In this document: positions 23,261 through 33,292 of the stretch, in pieces
Position numbering within the stretch: the first letter of the stretch is position 1
How the letters are laid out: each line of letters opens with the position of its first letter
DNA from: Tetradesmus obliquus
Lineage: Eukaryota > Chlorophyta > Chlorophyceae > Sphaeropleales > Scenedesmaceae
Reading direction: 5' to 3'
Length of the DNA: 64,000 bases
Assembly: GCA_030272155.1 (NCBI GenBank)
Contig: CP126196.1
Coordinates: 2,542,001 to 2,606,000, forward strand
The notes under the pieces: generated by a model
Seen by the model: only the letters and a program-made list of their open reading frames with translations
What the model was told of the DNA's origin: nothing
Database searches by the model: none
Made by a program: the position numbers and the translations under genes

Positions 23261-24537
23261 GCAGGAGGTTTGTGTGGAGTACTGCAAGAACATTCAAGTT
23301 CATAGCCGAGCTTAAAACCACAACCACCTGTATTGCTGCTGCGCCCCCGCAGGAGGGGTGTGTGTGGAGTACTGCAAGAACATCGAGGCAGCTGTGCAGC
23401 CACCAGCACCACCAGCAACCTTTGATGCTATACACTTGTCCCTGTGCTGCTGCCCACACAATTCCAACCTGCAGGAGTTGTGCCTGGAATACTGCAAAAA
23501 AGATGAGCCAGAAGCTATTGGAACCAATCTTTGCACTCACAAAGCAATATCAACCACACACCAGCCTGTGTTGCTGCTGCTGCTGCTGCTGTCTACGCCT
23601 GCAGGAGGTGTGTGTGGAGTACTGCAAGAACATCGAAGCGCTGTGCAGCCACCAGCACCACCAGCACGTGGGCAAGAAGCAGCTGCTGACCCAACTCGCC
23701 CCCAACATGAGCCGCCTGCAGGGCGCCATGCTTGAAGTGCAAGGCGCAATTGCCGGCCTGCTGCAGCTGCAGCAGCAGCTGTCGCCTGGGTCGCTGCTGC
23801 CAAAGCCTCCTGGGGTTCTGAAGGCGCAGCCGTTTGAAGATTTGCAGGAAGCCCAGCAGCAGCTGATTGCTGCAGTGCCAGCAGCAGGGGCAGGGGGAGC
23901 TACCCTTTCCCAGCAGCCCTTTTTCATGCAGCACAGCACTGCAGCACAGCAGCAGCAGTTTGGGCTGCAGCAGGTCAAGCCAAGGCCAGGGCAGCTGCGG
24001 CCGGGCTACGTTGAGTTACTCAACCAGCAGGCAGGCAACAATAACAAGCGGTATGCAGGAGCGCTCGGCGCTGGCAGCAGTGTGGCTGCACTCGCAGCTC
24101 CCTTCAGCACAGGGAGCAGCAGCAGCCTGCAAGCACAACCCTTCAGCAAGCAGCAGCAGCAGCAGCTGCGAGAGGAGGCTGCTCGGCAGCTGCTGCAGCA
24201 GCCGGCGTGCTGGATGCCTGAGCAGCTGCTGAGCGGCTTGCTGGATGTGAGCCTGCAGGTGAGCTCATTTAGCAAGAGTACTTGTCCAACAAGCAAATGC
24301 CTTGAACTGTTCAAACGTTTTGAAGCAGTGACAGCCAGTCGGCTTCCTTTGATTTAAAAATTTGATTTAAAATTTCAAATTCTGTCTGCAGGTGGCTCAG
24401 CTGCAGGAGCTGGTGCCTTCTGTAACACCTGGCAGTCATGACAGCTTCATGGAGGCTGCAGCAGCAGCTCAGATTGCCTCTCCTAAAGCATCGGACAGGT
24501 CAGCAGACAAGTCCCCATCATCACCAGGAGCCGCGGC

Positions 24538-24576
<39 letters not shown>

Positions 24577-26035
24577 CGATGAAAAGGCTGCTGCTTCATC
24601 TACTGAGGAGCTGCCGCACCTCGTGCTGCAACTGATAGGTGCAGCCAGTGCGGAAGTTAAGCTGCAGGCGCTGCAAGCATTAGAGAGGTTGGCGGCTGAG
24701 CCGGCTAATGCACACTGCCTGGCATCGCTGGGGGTGGTGCCGCGGCTTGCGGGGCTGCTGGCCAGCGGCAGCGCAGCTGAGCAGGAGGCTGCTGCAGGCA
24801 TCTTGCGGCACCTGGCAGCCGGTGAGTGGGTATATGTGTGGTGCGGTGTGTGTGCATGTTGTTGGTGTGGAGGTGGTGTTACTGTCCACTGCTACCTGCA
24901 TGCATGGGCAGCCCATGCTACTGCATGGATATCCTGGCGGCCCTGGAAAGGCTTGCGCTGATGCACACTGCCTAGCATCGCTGGGAGTGGTGCTGCGGCT
25001 TGCGGGGTTGCTGGCGAGCGGCAGTGCGGCCGAGCAGGAGGCTGCTGCAGGCATCTTGCGGCACCTCGCGGTGGGTGAGTGGCAGTGGACAAGTGGGGAC
25101 TGTGAAAAAGCTATAGGTCCGGGGTGTGTGTTGCGCAAGGTGTATGTGCATGCATGGATGGTGGTGCGGCTGAACAGGAGCCTGCTGCAGGCATCTTGAG
25201 GCACCTGGCAGCCAGTGAGTGGCTATGTTTTTAGTTTAGAAGATGTCCAGTGCTGCTTGCATGCATGAGCTGCATGCCTCGATCTTGTATCGAATGCAAT
25301 GGCGGCGGGTGAGTGCGACAGTAGACTATGCGAAATAATGTGACAGGATGTGGGGGCTGCCTGGCATCGCTGGGGGTGGTGCCACGGCTTGCGGGGCTGC
25401 TGGCCAGCGGTAGTGTGGCTGAGCAGGAGGCTGCTGCAGGCATCGTGCGGCACCTGGCGGCCGGTGAGTGTGTATGATTGGCGCACATATGTGTGTGCAT
25501 GTTGTCGGGTTGACGGTAATACTGTCCACTGCCACGTGCGTGCTTGAACTGCCCATGACACTGAGCGGATGCACTGGCGGCGGGTAAAGAGCCTGCAATG
25601 TCGTGCTGCTAGGAATATACAACAACAGCAACAGCTAGCTTGGCCTGCTGTGTGCCTAGCGCCACAGACTGTTTCTTTCACCACAGCAGTTGCTGCTGCT
25701 ACTAACACCGCCTTTTGATCTCATATGCAGGCAACATATCGCAGAAGGAGACGCTGGTGGCGGCAGGTGCAGTCTCAGCCCTCGTGCGCGTGCTGTGCAG
25801 CGGCGCCACAGAAGAGGCGCGCGCGCATGCAGCTGGTGCGCTGTGCGGCATTGCTGCGGGCAGCTCCATGCACCGTAAGGGCATCACAGCTACTCGCTGC
25901 GCAGTGAGTGGGCTGATCGGCCTTCTGAGCAGCCCCCTACCGGCTGCAGTGGAGGCTGCGGCGGCAGCGCTGAAGAACCTGACGGCGTCTGAGAATGGTG
26001 AGCACTGCTGCTGCTGCTGCTGCTGCTGCTGTTGT

Positions 26036-26078
<43 letters not shown>

Positions 26079-27153
26079 TGCACTGTATGCCGCGGATTAG
26101 GAAACTGTCGGCTGTTAGCATGGGTATTCGCCAGCGCGTGTAGTGCCAGAGCATTGCTGCTTGCTTTTGTGCATTGATATTGATTTGTGTGCGCTGACAA
26201 CTTGAATTGGGGTACCCATCTTCTGACACCTGCACATCGTCATGAGAAAACATACTCCAGCCAGAATGCGCTCTTGATTCTGTGCACGCTGCACCTCTCG
26301 CCTCACAACACCTGGTGGTTACTGACACTGTGTACAACTGTCTGGCATGTAACGTACGTAACGCATGGCGCAGGCCGCCGCGCGATCAGCACAGCACCTA
26401 ATGGCATCTCCCTTCTGGCAGCAGTGCTCAGCAGCGGCAGCATGACAGCCAAGCAGTGGACAGCTGGCGCACTGTCAAATCTGGCAGCAGACAGCGCGGC
26501 AAACCAGCAGGCCATTGCCGCAGCACCTGGGGCCATTTCCTCGCTGGTGCAGATGCTGAGCAGCAGCGATGAAGTGGTGCAGGTGCGCGTGGCTTGCTGC
26601 TGCTGCTGCTGGGTGTGGAGAGGAGCCAACATATAAATGGCAGCAGCTGTGCAATGGGTGCTGTGTGTGCTGCTTGTAGCCGCAGCACTACACACACAGG
26701 GCAGATGCTTGCAATGCAGTTGCTGTTTGCGCCTGGGTACTACTGTGCTTTTGGTGCAGCAAGATGCTGTCTGCCCTGATGCTTGCTGAGCATGCGGTGC
26801 TGCAGACTGTGTCTTTGGCACTAGCATGGCATGCGCTCACATGACCGCCAGCTGCTGTCGCCTGCTGCTCTTTGCTGTTCTTGAAGCTCAGCATATTTTG
26901 TCTGCTGTTGTGCTTTGCTGCTGCAGAAGCCAGCGGCAGCTGCCATCGCCAACCTAACAGCAGGTGGGCTGCAGCCGCAAACGTTATTGTTTTGAAGGTG
27001 CAGCACATGCCTAGGCGCTCCATATGGCTTGCATGCTACTCTGAATATGCAGCTGCAAAGCACTCAATACATACAGTCCTGCCAATGCAGTTGCACAGCA
27101 GCTGCACTCATACATGAACGCCGACCCACACCCACACCCACTTGCCACATCTG

Positions 27154-27184
<31 letters not shown>

Positions 27185-28269
27185 CATAACTAGGCTCTGC
27201 AGAGAACAAGGCGGCTGTGGCAGCCACCCAGGGCGCAGTCTCAGGTTTGGTGTGGCTGCTGGGATCACAGAACCCCAGCCTGCAGACCATTGCTGCTGCT
27301 GCACTGGGCGACCTGTGTGCCGGCAACACAGCTAACAAGGAGGCAGTGGCGGCAATCCCTGGTGCCATTCCGGGCTTGGTTTCTCTGCTAGGGGAGGGCA
27401 ATGCCAGCCTTGTTGTGCAGGTGGGTTTGGTAACGCTGCGGATGACATGATGACAGAATGTGCGTTGTTGTTGTCAAACGCAGGAGGGTGCTGCAGACGC
27501 CCCCATCTCCCAACACATATTGTCATCTGCAACCAAGATTGTCGTCAAGTGCACTAGGCGCTTAAAGATCAGCTTGTTAACATATTTTCATTGCAACATG
27601 TCCGTCACACCTGTTCACATGCTGCAGGGCGCTGCAGCTGCCACCATCTCCAACCTGTCAATCCTTCCTGAGCTCAAGCTGGCCATTGGCGCCACCCCCA
27701 ACGCTTGTCATATTATGAATATGTGTGTTACAGTCTACAAATGTGTTACATTTTACATGCTGCAGGGTGCTGCAGCAGCCACCATCTCCAACCTTTCAAC
27801 TCTTCCTGAGCTCAAGCTAGCCATCGGCGCCACCCCAGGCGCTGCACAGGGCCTGGTGAGGCTTCTCACTAGCGGCACAAGGGAGGCGCAGCACTCGGCT
27901 GCCACTGCGCTGTCAAACCTGGCAGCAGGCAGCTCAGCAAACAAGGCAACTATCCTGGAGTGCCCCGGAGCTCTGCAGGGGCTCTCGCTGCTGCTGCAGG
28001 GCAACGACGAGGCAGCGCAGCGCGCGGCGGCGACAGCGATCACGAATCTGGCCGGCGCGATTAGCAACAGGGTGCGCTGGGAGAAGGAGCTAACCGCTGC
28101 AGGTGGCATAGCGGGGCTCGCTGTATTAGCTGGCAGCAGCAGCGCGAGCGCTGAGGTGCGAGTGGCTGCTGCTGCTGCCCTGCGGCGGCTCGGCAGGACA
28201 GACAAGCTGGCCGGTGTGACAGCGGCGCTTGCGCTGTCACCCGCCCCCAGCATGAGTACAGCAGCATGA
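21984..28269 (+). CDS. SET-domain protein fused to armadillo repeats
   Basis: The start is chosen for its GCCATGG context. Eight exons join in phase: 21984-22772, 23605-24258, 24392-24821, 25731-25997, 26374-26582, 26927-26963, 27203-27420, 27766-28269; they give 1,035 residues. Residues about 140-270 resemble a SET domain: an N-SET-like FNAGDAIGPYYSLV, then ANAAFLSYV, GRPWLFVVALRSIAEGEE and VCVEYC in place of the usual 'GEEL..DYG'. The canonical NHSC is not evident, so methyltransferase activity is doubtful. A Gln-rich linker follows. From about residue 520 to the end there are at least eight ARM repeats (for example GVVPRLAGLLASGSAAEQEA, GALSNLAADSAANQQAI, GAIPGLVSLLGEGN), of the Vac8/ARO type. 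ARM repeats bind partner proteins, so the product may be a SET-derived scaffold. Two introns are filled with exon-edge copies. Confidence 0.75.
23114..23510 (+). repeat. Four copies of the 5' edge of SET-ARM exon 2 upstream of it
   Basis: The exon at 23605 begins with codons for EVCVEYCKNIEA. Diverged copies, each after its own CTG-rich acceptor, start at 23114, 23265, 23353 and 23475. The first and fourth also share downstream intron sequence, so whole intron-exon units were duplicated. The third copy runs longest and includes the following His/Pro codons, but in a shifted frame. Only the last, exon-attached copy is followed by a long open frame. Confidence 0.9.
23215..23260 (+). repeat. (CTG)n tract at an intron 3' end
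   Basis: About 14 CTG units run directly into a CTGCAG acceptor-like site of one SET-exon copy. It appears to serve as the polypyrimidine tract. Confidence 0.8.
24957..25463 (+). repeat. Three copies of the 3' edge of SET-ARM exon 3 downstream of it
   Basis: The exon end at about 24705-24821 (SLGVVPRLAGLLASGSAAEQ and the donor) recurs at 24957-25074, 25170-25214 (partial, with a stop in frame) and 25356-25463, each followed by GTGAGTG. Intron sequence after the donor is also shared between the exon and the last copy. Copies 1 and 3 keep most of the ARM-repeat reading frame. Confidence 0.92.
27628..27701 (+). repeat. Copy of the 5' edge of the last SET-ARM exon
   Basis: About 74 bases match the start of the exon at 27766 (GAAAATISNLSTLPELKLAI) with few changes and follow a CTGCAG acceptor. 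No donor follows, so it is an acceptor-side copy. Confidence 0.9.
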
Positions 28270-28389
28270 CTGGCACGGCAGGGTGCAGCAGTAAGTGCGT
28301 ATGCAATTGTGCTTGGAGGAGGCGAGCAGGGGTGGCTGCTAGAGAATGTGTGCGCCAGCTGCATCCTGCCGCGCTGTGTTACAAGCTGT

Positions 28390-28394
28390 TGTAA
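28390..28394 (+). promoter_or_regulatory. TGTAA poly(A) signal candidate of the SET-ARM gene
   Basis: TGTAA occurs about 120 bases after the stop codon at 28269, in the usual distance range for green algae. Confidence 0.4.
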
Positions 28395-28538
28395 CGGTGT
28401 TAGTAACAGCAGGGAGCTTGGGGAGGCTGTTAGGATGATGTGGCGCGCTCGGCAGCAGCTGTGCAGCTGTCGGGTGTGTGTCTGTGGGGTAGGGCAGCCA
28501 GCCTGGCTGTCTGGTGGGGGAGCTGATGCTGTTGCAGG

Positions 28539-28690
28539 CCTGGAAGAGTGTGAAGTTCTGGTGGAAGTTGGGGACGGCGGCGCTGATGAGTGTGAAGTTC
28601 AGGTGGAAGTTGGGGAGGACGTGGGAGTTCACGGTCCGCAGTGGCAGGAGCTTCAGGGTGACAATGTGGCGCAGGACTGTGAACTCATAA
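28539..28690 (-). pseudogene. Candidate minus-strand exon or gene fragment, unrecognised
   Basis: Read on the minus strand, an acceptor-like CTCTAG is followed by an open stretch (VYYEFTVLRHIVTLKLLPLR, then LPNFHLNFTLISAAVPNFHQ). Nearly every codon is the C- or G-ending choice used by algal genes, which is not expected by chance. The NFH-NFT motif is internally duplicated. No flanking exons are clear, so it may be a remnant of a gene. Family unknown. Confidence 0.3.
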
Positions 28691-29880
28691 TACACCTAGA
28701 GGTGACAGGGGAGGATGATGGTGACAGCCTGGTCTGGCCTGACGCCTGTTGCCACATTGCCTGGAGCTGACAGAGAAGGCAGCAAGGCGCAGCTGTTTAC
28801 TTTTCGGAATGTTTGGATTCTTGAAATGCTTGGATTCTTGTCTTATCAAGGCAAGGTGCGGCGTGACTGCCTCGAAGCTTGCATCTATTGAATGCTTTGT
28901 GTGTCTGTTTGGTGAGCCAGGTGAGGCTGGCAGCTGCACGCACATGGTGTTGTGAGCCTGCTGTGCCTCCCTGTGTTGACACCCTATGGGCTCAATTTGG
29001 GGGGACGGAACACGTTAGAAAGGACAGCATGTTGATGTGTGCTGTTTGTTCTACATGTGGGTGATCTCTTGCGGGCTTTTCATGCACAGGATGCTAGACC
29101 ATCTAGAAGGAAGTGTCAGCAGCAGGACATGTCCAGCAGGCCGGCTAGAGCTGCGGCATGTCTGCATGCAGGAGCAGTGATCGCCCCTGCCTGCCTGCCG
29201 CTGGCTGTGCATGCTGCATGATCACCTGCTGCTGCAAGTGACGCCTGCCTGGTTTTTTGATCAGTTGCTCCTGGTGATCAACATGATCATGATCAACAGT
29301 TGAGGGATAGCGTGCAGCGCTTGTTTGTTGTGTACTTATGGCGGGGCCCTGGCATCTGCCCTTTGCCCAACATCAGTGCTTCTTCTGCTTGGTTTTACTA
29401 CTCCTAACCTTTGTGCGTGGACTGCACAATGTCTCAATGCACTGACAATGTTGAACAGCACACTGCGCAGATGTATGTGCCACCAGCTTACTTAATTCCT
29501 TGGCCACCTTACTTGTTTCCCTGGCCACCAGGTTACTTATTTCCCTGTCCTAGCCAGGTGGATGTGCTACTGGCTGTATGTTGTGCACACTGGCTGGACT
29601 CCATGTGCATTGTACTCAACAGCATGCTGCCTGCACTGGATATGAATGGAATACTGTACCTAGCCTGGCACCTTTGCAGTACTGGGTAATGTCTGGACAA
29701 CTTGCACTGTGCTCTCAGTGAACAGCAGCTGCAGGTTGCTGTCTTTGCTGGCAAACTGCGCATGATTGAGATCTGTTTGTTTGCATGGCTTGGCCCAGTT
29801 CAGAATACACATGCTTGGTTGCACGATGGATGGTGCACAGCACGCGCAAGGCCCGCGTCATGCAAGGCTGCTGCTGATCG

Positions 29881-30022
29881 CATGTCTGCATGTCACCGCG
29901 TGCCACTGCATGTCTGCATGTCACCGCGTGCCACTGCATGTGTCTGCATGTCACCGCGTGCCACTGCATGTCTGCATGTCACCGCGTGCCACTGCATGTC
30001 TGCATGTCACCGCGTGCCACTG
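29881..30022 (+). repeat. 28-bp minisatellite, five units
   Basis: Five head-to-tail units, CATGTCTGCATGTCACCGCG plus TGCCACTG. They are identical except that unit 3 carries two extra bases (GT). A degenerate TGTCACTG-rich tail continues to about 30090. Because 28 is not a multiple of three, it is unlikely to be coding. Confidence 0.95.
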
Positions 30023-30812
30023 CATGTCCCTGTCACTGCCAGTGTCACTGTCAGTGTCACTGCAAGTCACTGCTGCTGGCTGCATGTCGCTGCATGTTTT
30101 GTTAGTACGGTGGTAGGGTTCGGCATGCCGGACCATAAGCACTTGCATGGAGCATACTTTCAATGTGTGACTCAAAGCAGGCATGAAAGTACTCACACAC
30201 ACTACAGTGCAGGTACACTGCTGCACGGGCTGCACTTTGCCGCATAACAACCTGTTGATGGCTTTTGCGTAGTCTTGAAGCTGCAAACAGCACCGGCTTG
30301 CATATGCACATGCACATGCATGTGCAGCTGCACGTGCATGTCTGCTGGTGTGGCTGTGCCGTAGCCATTCGGTGGACTGCGGGGTGATGAGGATTATGTG
30401 AAGAAGAACACTGCACAGTACCACTGCACGTTCTATCATCATTGCAAAAAAATCACGCTGCACAAGGCATGGCAACCATTGCATGTTGCATGATGCAACA
30501 GACTGTGCGGGCATTGCCTATGCATGGAAGCCGCTGGTGCTGACGTTACTGTCACATGATGAGCAGGTGAAGCATATTCATGAGCTTCACTGCACACAGC
30601 ACAACCCATCGAGTTGACTGTGGCCGGCCGATGAGGCCCACACATGTGCAGCAGAGATGATACCTGCATGCGTGCTCGGGATTTCACCCTTTGGAGCCCC
30701 TCAGCAGCAGGGTGTGCATGCAGCTGACTGAGCTGCAGCTGTTCACTGCGCCTCTGCTAGCCAATGCAATGCATTGCTTTGACTGCTTGGCATGCGCAGC
30801 CTGTGTTCCCAG

Positions 30813-31563
30813 GTGACGCTGCCACATTTACGAACCTGCTATGCCGCACCCGCCTTGTCGGTGCCTGCACTGTTGATCCATATGGGGAGCCTATACGCAT
30901 CTTGCTGCGATCTTTACAGATGCGACAGGCGGTGAGTGCTTACCATGAGATTGCGATTGGGCCTGATGCCAGTGCTGCTGCATGATCGCAAGGCCGCAGC
31001 GGCTATGCTGTGACGACTTGCTTGATAGGGTGTTTGGATGATTGCAGGCAGGTGTGTGAGCCAACGGCGGCACAAGCAACACATCGTGAACATGCACAAA
31101 CAGCAGCAGGGGCCTGGGCAGATGCATTGCTGCCCCTGATGCACATGGCTAGATGGCTGCGTGCGGCCTCCAGCAACGCACGCAATCGTTCACTGGTATA
31201 CGATGTGAGCTGTGTGGTACGTGATACGTGTGTACATTGCCTTGCGGGTAGGCTGAGTTGCCAGCTGCAGCGCAGCTGCAGAGGCAGTTGGATGGTGTGG
31301 GGGTCATTCTGCACTTGTGTGTGGGTGCCGTGTTGAGGCAGCTTGCTGCCATGCCGGTTCAGCAGTGGTGGCGATGTTTTGGACATAGACTATGTAGGTT
31401 ATCACTGGGTTGTCAGGGGTGGCATGGTGATTGTGGTGCTAAGTTGCAAAGGTTTCTTGCAGTTCCGAACAGCCGGCGGCTGGCAAGCAGGCTCTTTCAG
31501 GGCTCGACTGCAGTGGCAGCGGGGCAGCAACTCTCAAGTGTGTCGCTCAGCAGGCAGCTGTGA
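30813..31563 (+). CDS. Possible multi-exon gene fragment, unrecognised
   Basis: Two exons join in phase: 30813-30931 (includes FTNLLCRTRLVGACTVDPYG) and 31052-31195 (includes TAAGAWADALLPLMHMARWL), each with GT-AG borders. A third segment from 31258 or 31271 (LQRQLDGVGVILHLCVGAVL) may continue the frame to about 31563, but its acceptor is ambiguous. No start codon or upstream exon was found. I do not recognise the family; the predicted chain is helical and Leu-rich. Confidence 0.3.
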
Positions 31564-33292
31564 GAGGTTTGCAGGTAGCCCATCGGTGCGAGATGCTCAG
31601 CTGGCGATGCAGCTGTGGTGACTGGGGTTTTTAACAGTCAATGCTTTAGGAAATGTTTAAGCGCAGCGATGCCGCGGTTCTAACGCTGCTGCTAGGTGGT
31701 CTTTGCAGCCGGCCGTCATGTGGTATGCCGAATGAGTTGCCAGCAGCTTTTGTGAAAACGGCGGCACAGAAGCACGCTTTGCTGGTCATGCTTGGATGAC
31801 CAACACGCTGCAGCTTGGTAGCAGCTACCCACGAGCTTGAGCTACCCGTGCTTGCAGCAGTGTCCAAGGTACGTGCAGCTTCATGTTGCGCTGGATGCTA
31901 TGTTATGTGTCTTTTTTATCGCAGCAGCACTTGCGTGTGGGTGACAAGATGTATGTAATGATGCGGATAACTGCAGTGCTGTGTCTCGTTCAAGAGGATT
32001 CGCAAGCAGTCACATAGTGAAGTTCATTGTGTGAGGATTGGGGGCCCCAGAGGGTCTGGGGTTGCTGTGCACCCCAACCCCAGCTTGATCCACCGAGCTG
32101 TAAGAGCTGAACCCGTGAACAATATGCCCTGGAATTATCAAGGTTTCTATCAGCGTGTGGATTCCGCTACCCTCCTGCGGGTAAGGATATACTCTGCAAC
32201 TGCCGCTTCGGCAGCCCCCCCACCCAGGGTGGCAGCTAAGTCACATGATATGGGCTACCAACATGGGGTAGGAACTCCTAACCAAAGCTGGTATGAAATA
32301 TGACGCACTGCAGCGCAGCATTACTGCTGTAATTTATGTCTTTAAACATGGTACGCTCTTGTCCTAGCACAGCGGCCAAGCAGGTGACTACGTGGCGCCC
32401 CCTCATCCCCCGCCCCCCGCCACCCCCCCCCCCCCCCCCCCCCCCCCCCCCGCCCCCCAGGCCCCCTTGGGGCCCCAGCACCCAGCAGTGTTGACGCCGA
32501 TTGATGACACTGCCTCCATGCATGCATCATGTAACATAAAGAATCGAACGCAACTAGAGATGACAGAGAGCATCCTTACTGTTGCTAAGTCATTGCTGCT
32601 GCAAGTCATGCCACAGTGACTTTCTGTGTGAAATACATTAGCATAGCATACCATCATGGTATCCTGACAGCACACCCTGCTTCAACACATAAAAGGATGT
32701 TATTGATACTTGTCCGAAGTAGTAATAGGTAGCAGCCGTGGGACGTAATCATGTTTTTTACGTTTGAACAGCCCATTTAAACCTGCATGACAGGTTCGCC
32801 AGCGCTGCTACAATGGCGTCAGGAATGAATGTGCAGTTTGATCGCCGCCTTGCTGTACTTTCTGGATGCTGCTATTGCGCACGGTGCTAAAGCGGAAGCA
32901 GACTAGACAGTGAGGCCGGTGCATTTGGCTGGTGGCGACAACATTGCGCACAAACGAACGCATAAGTGCCTGACTTTATATTTTTACGCTTGTAACGATG
33001 ACGAAGCGCAGCAGCGCGCGCCAGCAAGCAAGAAGGTGGGCTGCAGGCAGTTGGTTGACAAATGCTACCTGCTCAGGCTATATCCACCACCCTATCCACC
33101 CAACACAAACCCTTGTTGCGGGCCGCTGTCAAACGCATGCGACGTTGCCTGCACAAGCGCTAGGACGGCGATCTGCACGACTTATACGTCTGTTGGCCTG
33201 CTGCAGAACAGCACTAGCCTAGCCCTTACGCTTGGGCGAGTGCCACGTAAGGTCACTAATTGAAGGCTCGCAACGCTGCTGAACGCATTAAA
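31564..33292. other. Intergenic region before the MDH gene
   Basis: No gene is recognised. It contains a 9-bp-stem hairpin (32056-32064 with 32075-32083), the C29 tract, and AT-richer sequence that leads into the MDH promoter. No convincing TATA box was identified. Confidence 0.5.
32423..32451 (+). repeat. C29 homopolymer in a C-rich patch
   Basis: Twenty-nine consecutive C residues are flanked by further C runs (32407-32478). The minus strand is a strong G-quadruplex candidate. The length is probably approximate because such tracts sequence poorly. Confidence 0.9.

Larger units (their letters stand above)
28395..30812. other. Poorly coding interval with short tandem repeats
   Basis: Apart from the two listed items (a minus-strand candidate exon and a minisatellite) I see short tandem repeats only: three related units around 29488-29550 with a TTCCCTGGCCACC-like core, and an alternating purine/pyrimidine stretch rich in TGCACATG near 30300-30345. 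No recognisable gene. Confidence 0.5.

Noticed and set aside
23164-24357. Single long exon covering all the SET-edge copies
   Set aside because: Its first part reads poly-Leu through the CTG tract and includes intron-like segments; only the part from 23605 joins in phase with the SET exon.
25995-26070. CTG repeat as a CRISPR-like or structured array
   Set aside because: Simple triplet microsatellite after an exon donor; no spacers or regular repeat-spacer pattern, and the organism is eukaryotic.
29878-30105. Cys/His-rich repeat protein over the minisatellite
   Set aside because: The unit is 28 bp, so the frame changes each unit; the apparent protein repeat only reflects DNA repetition.
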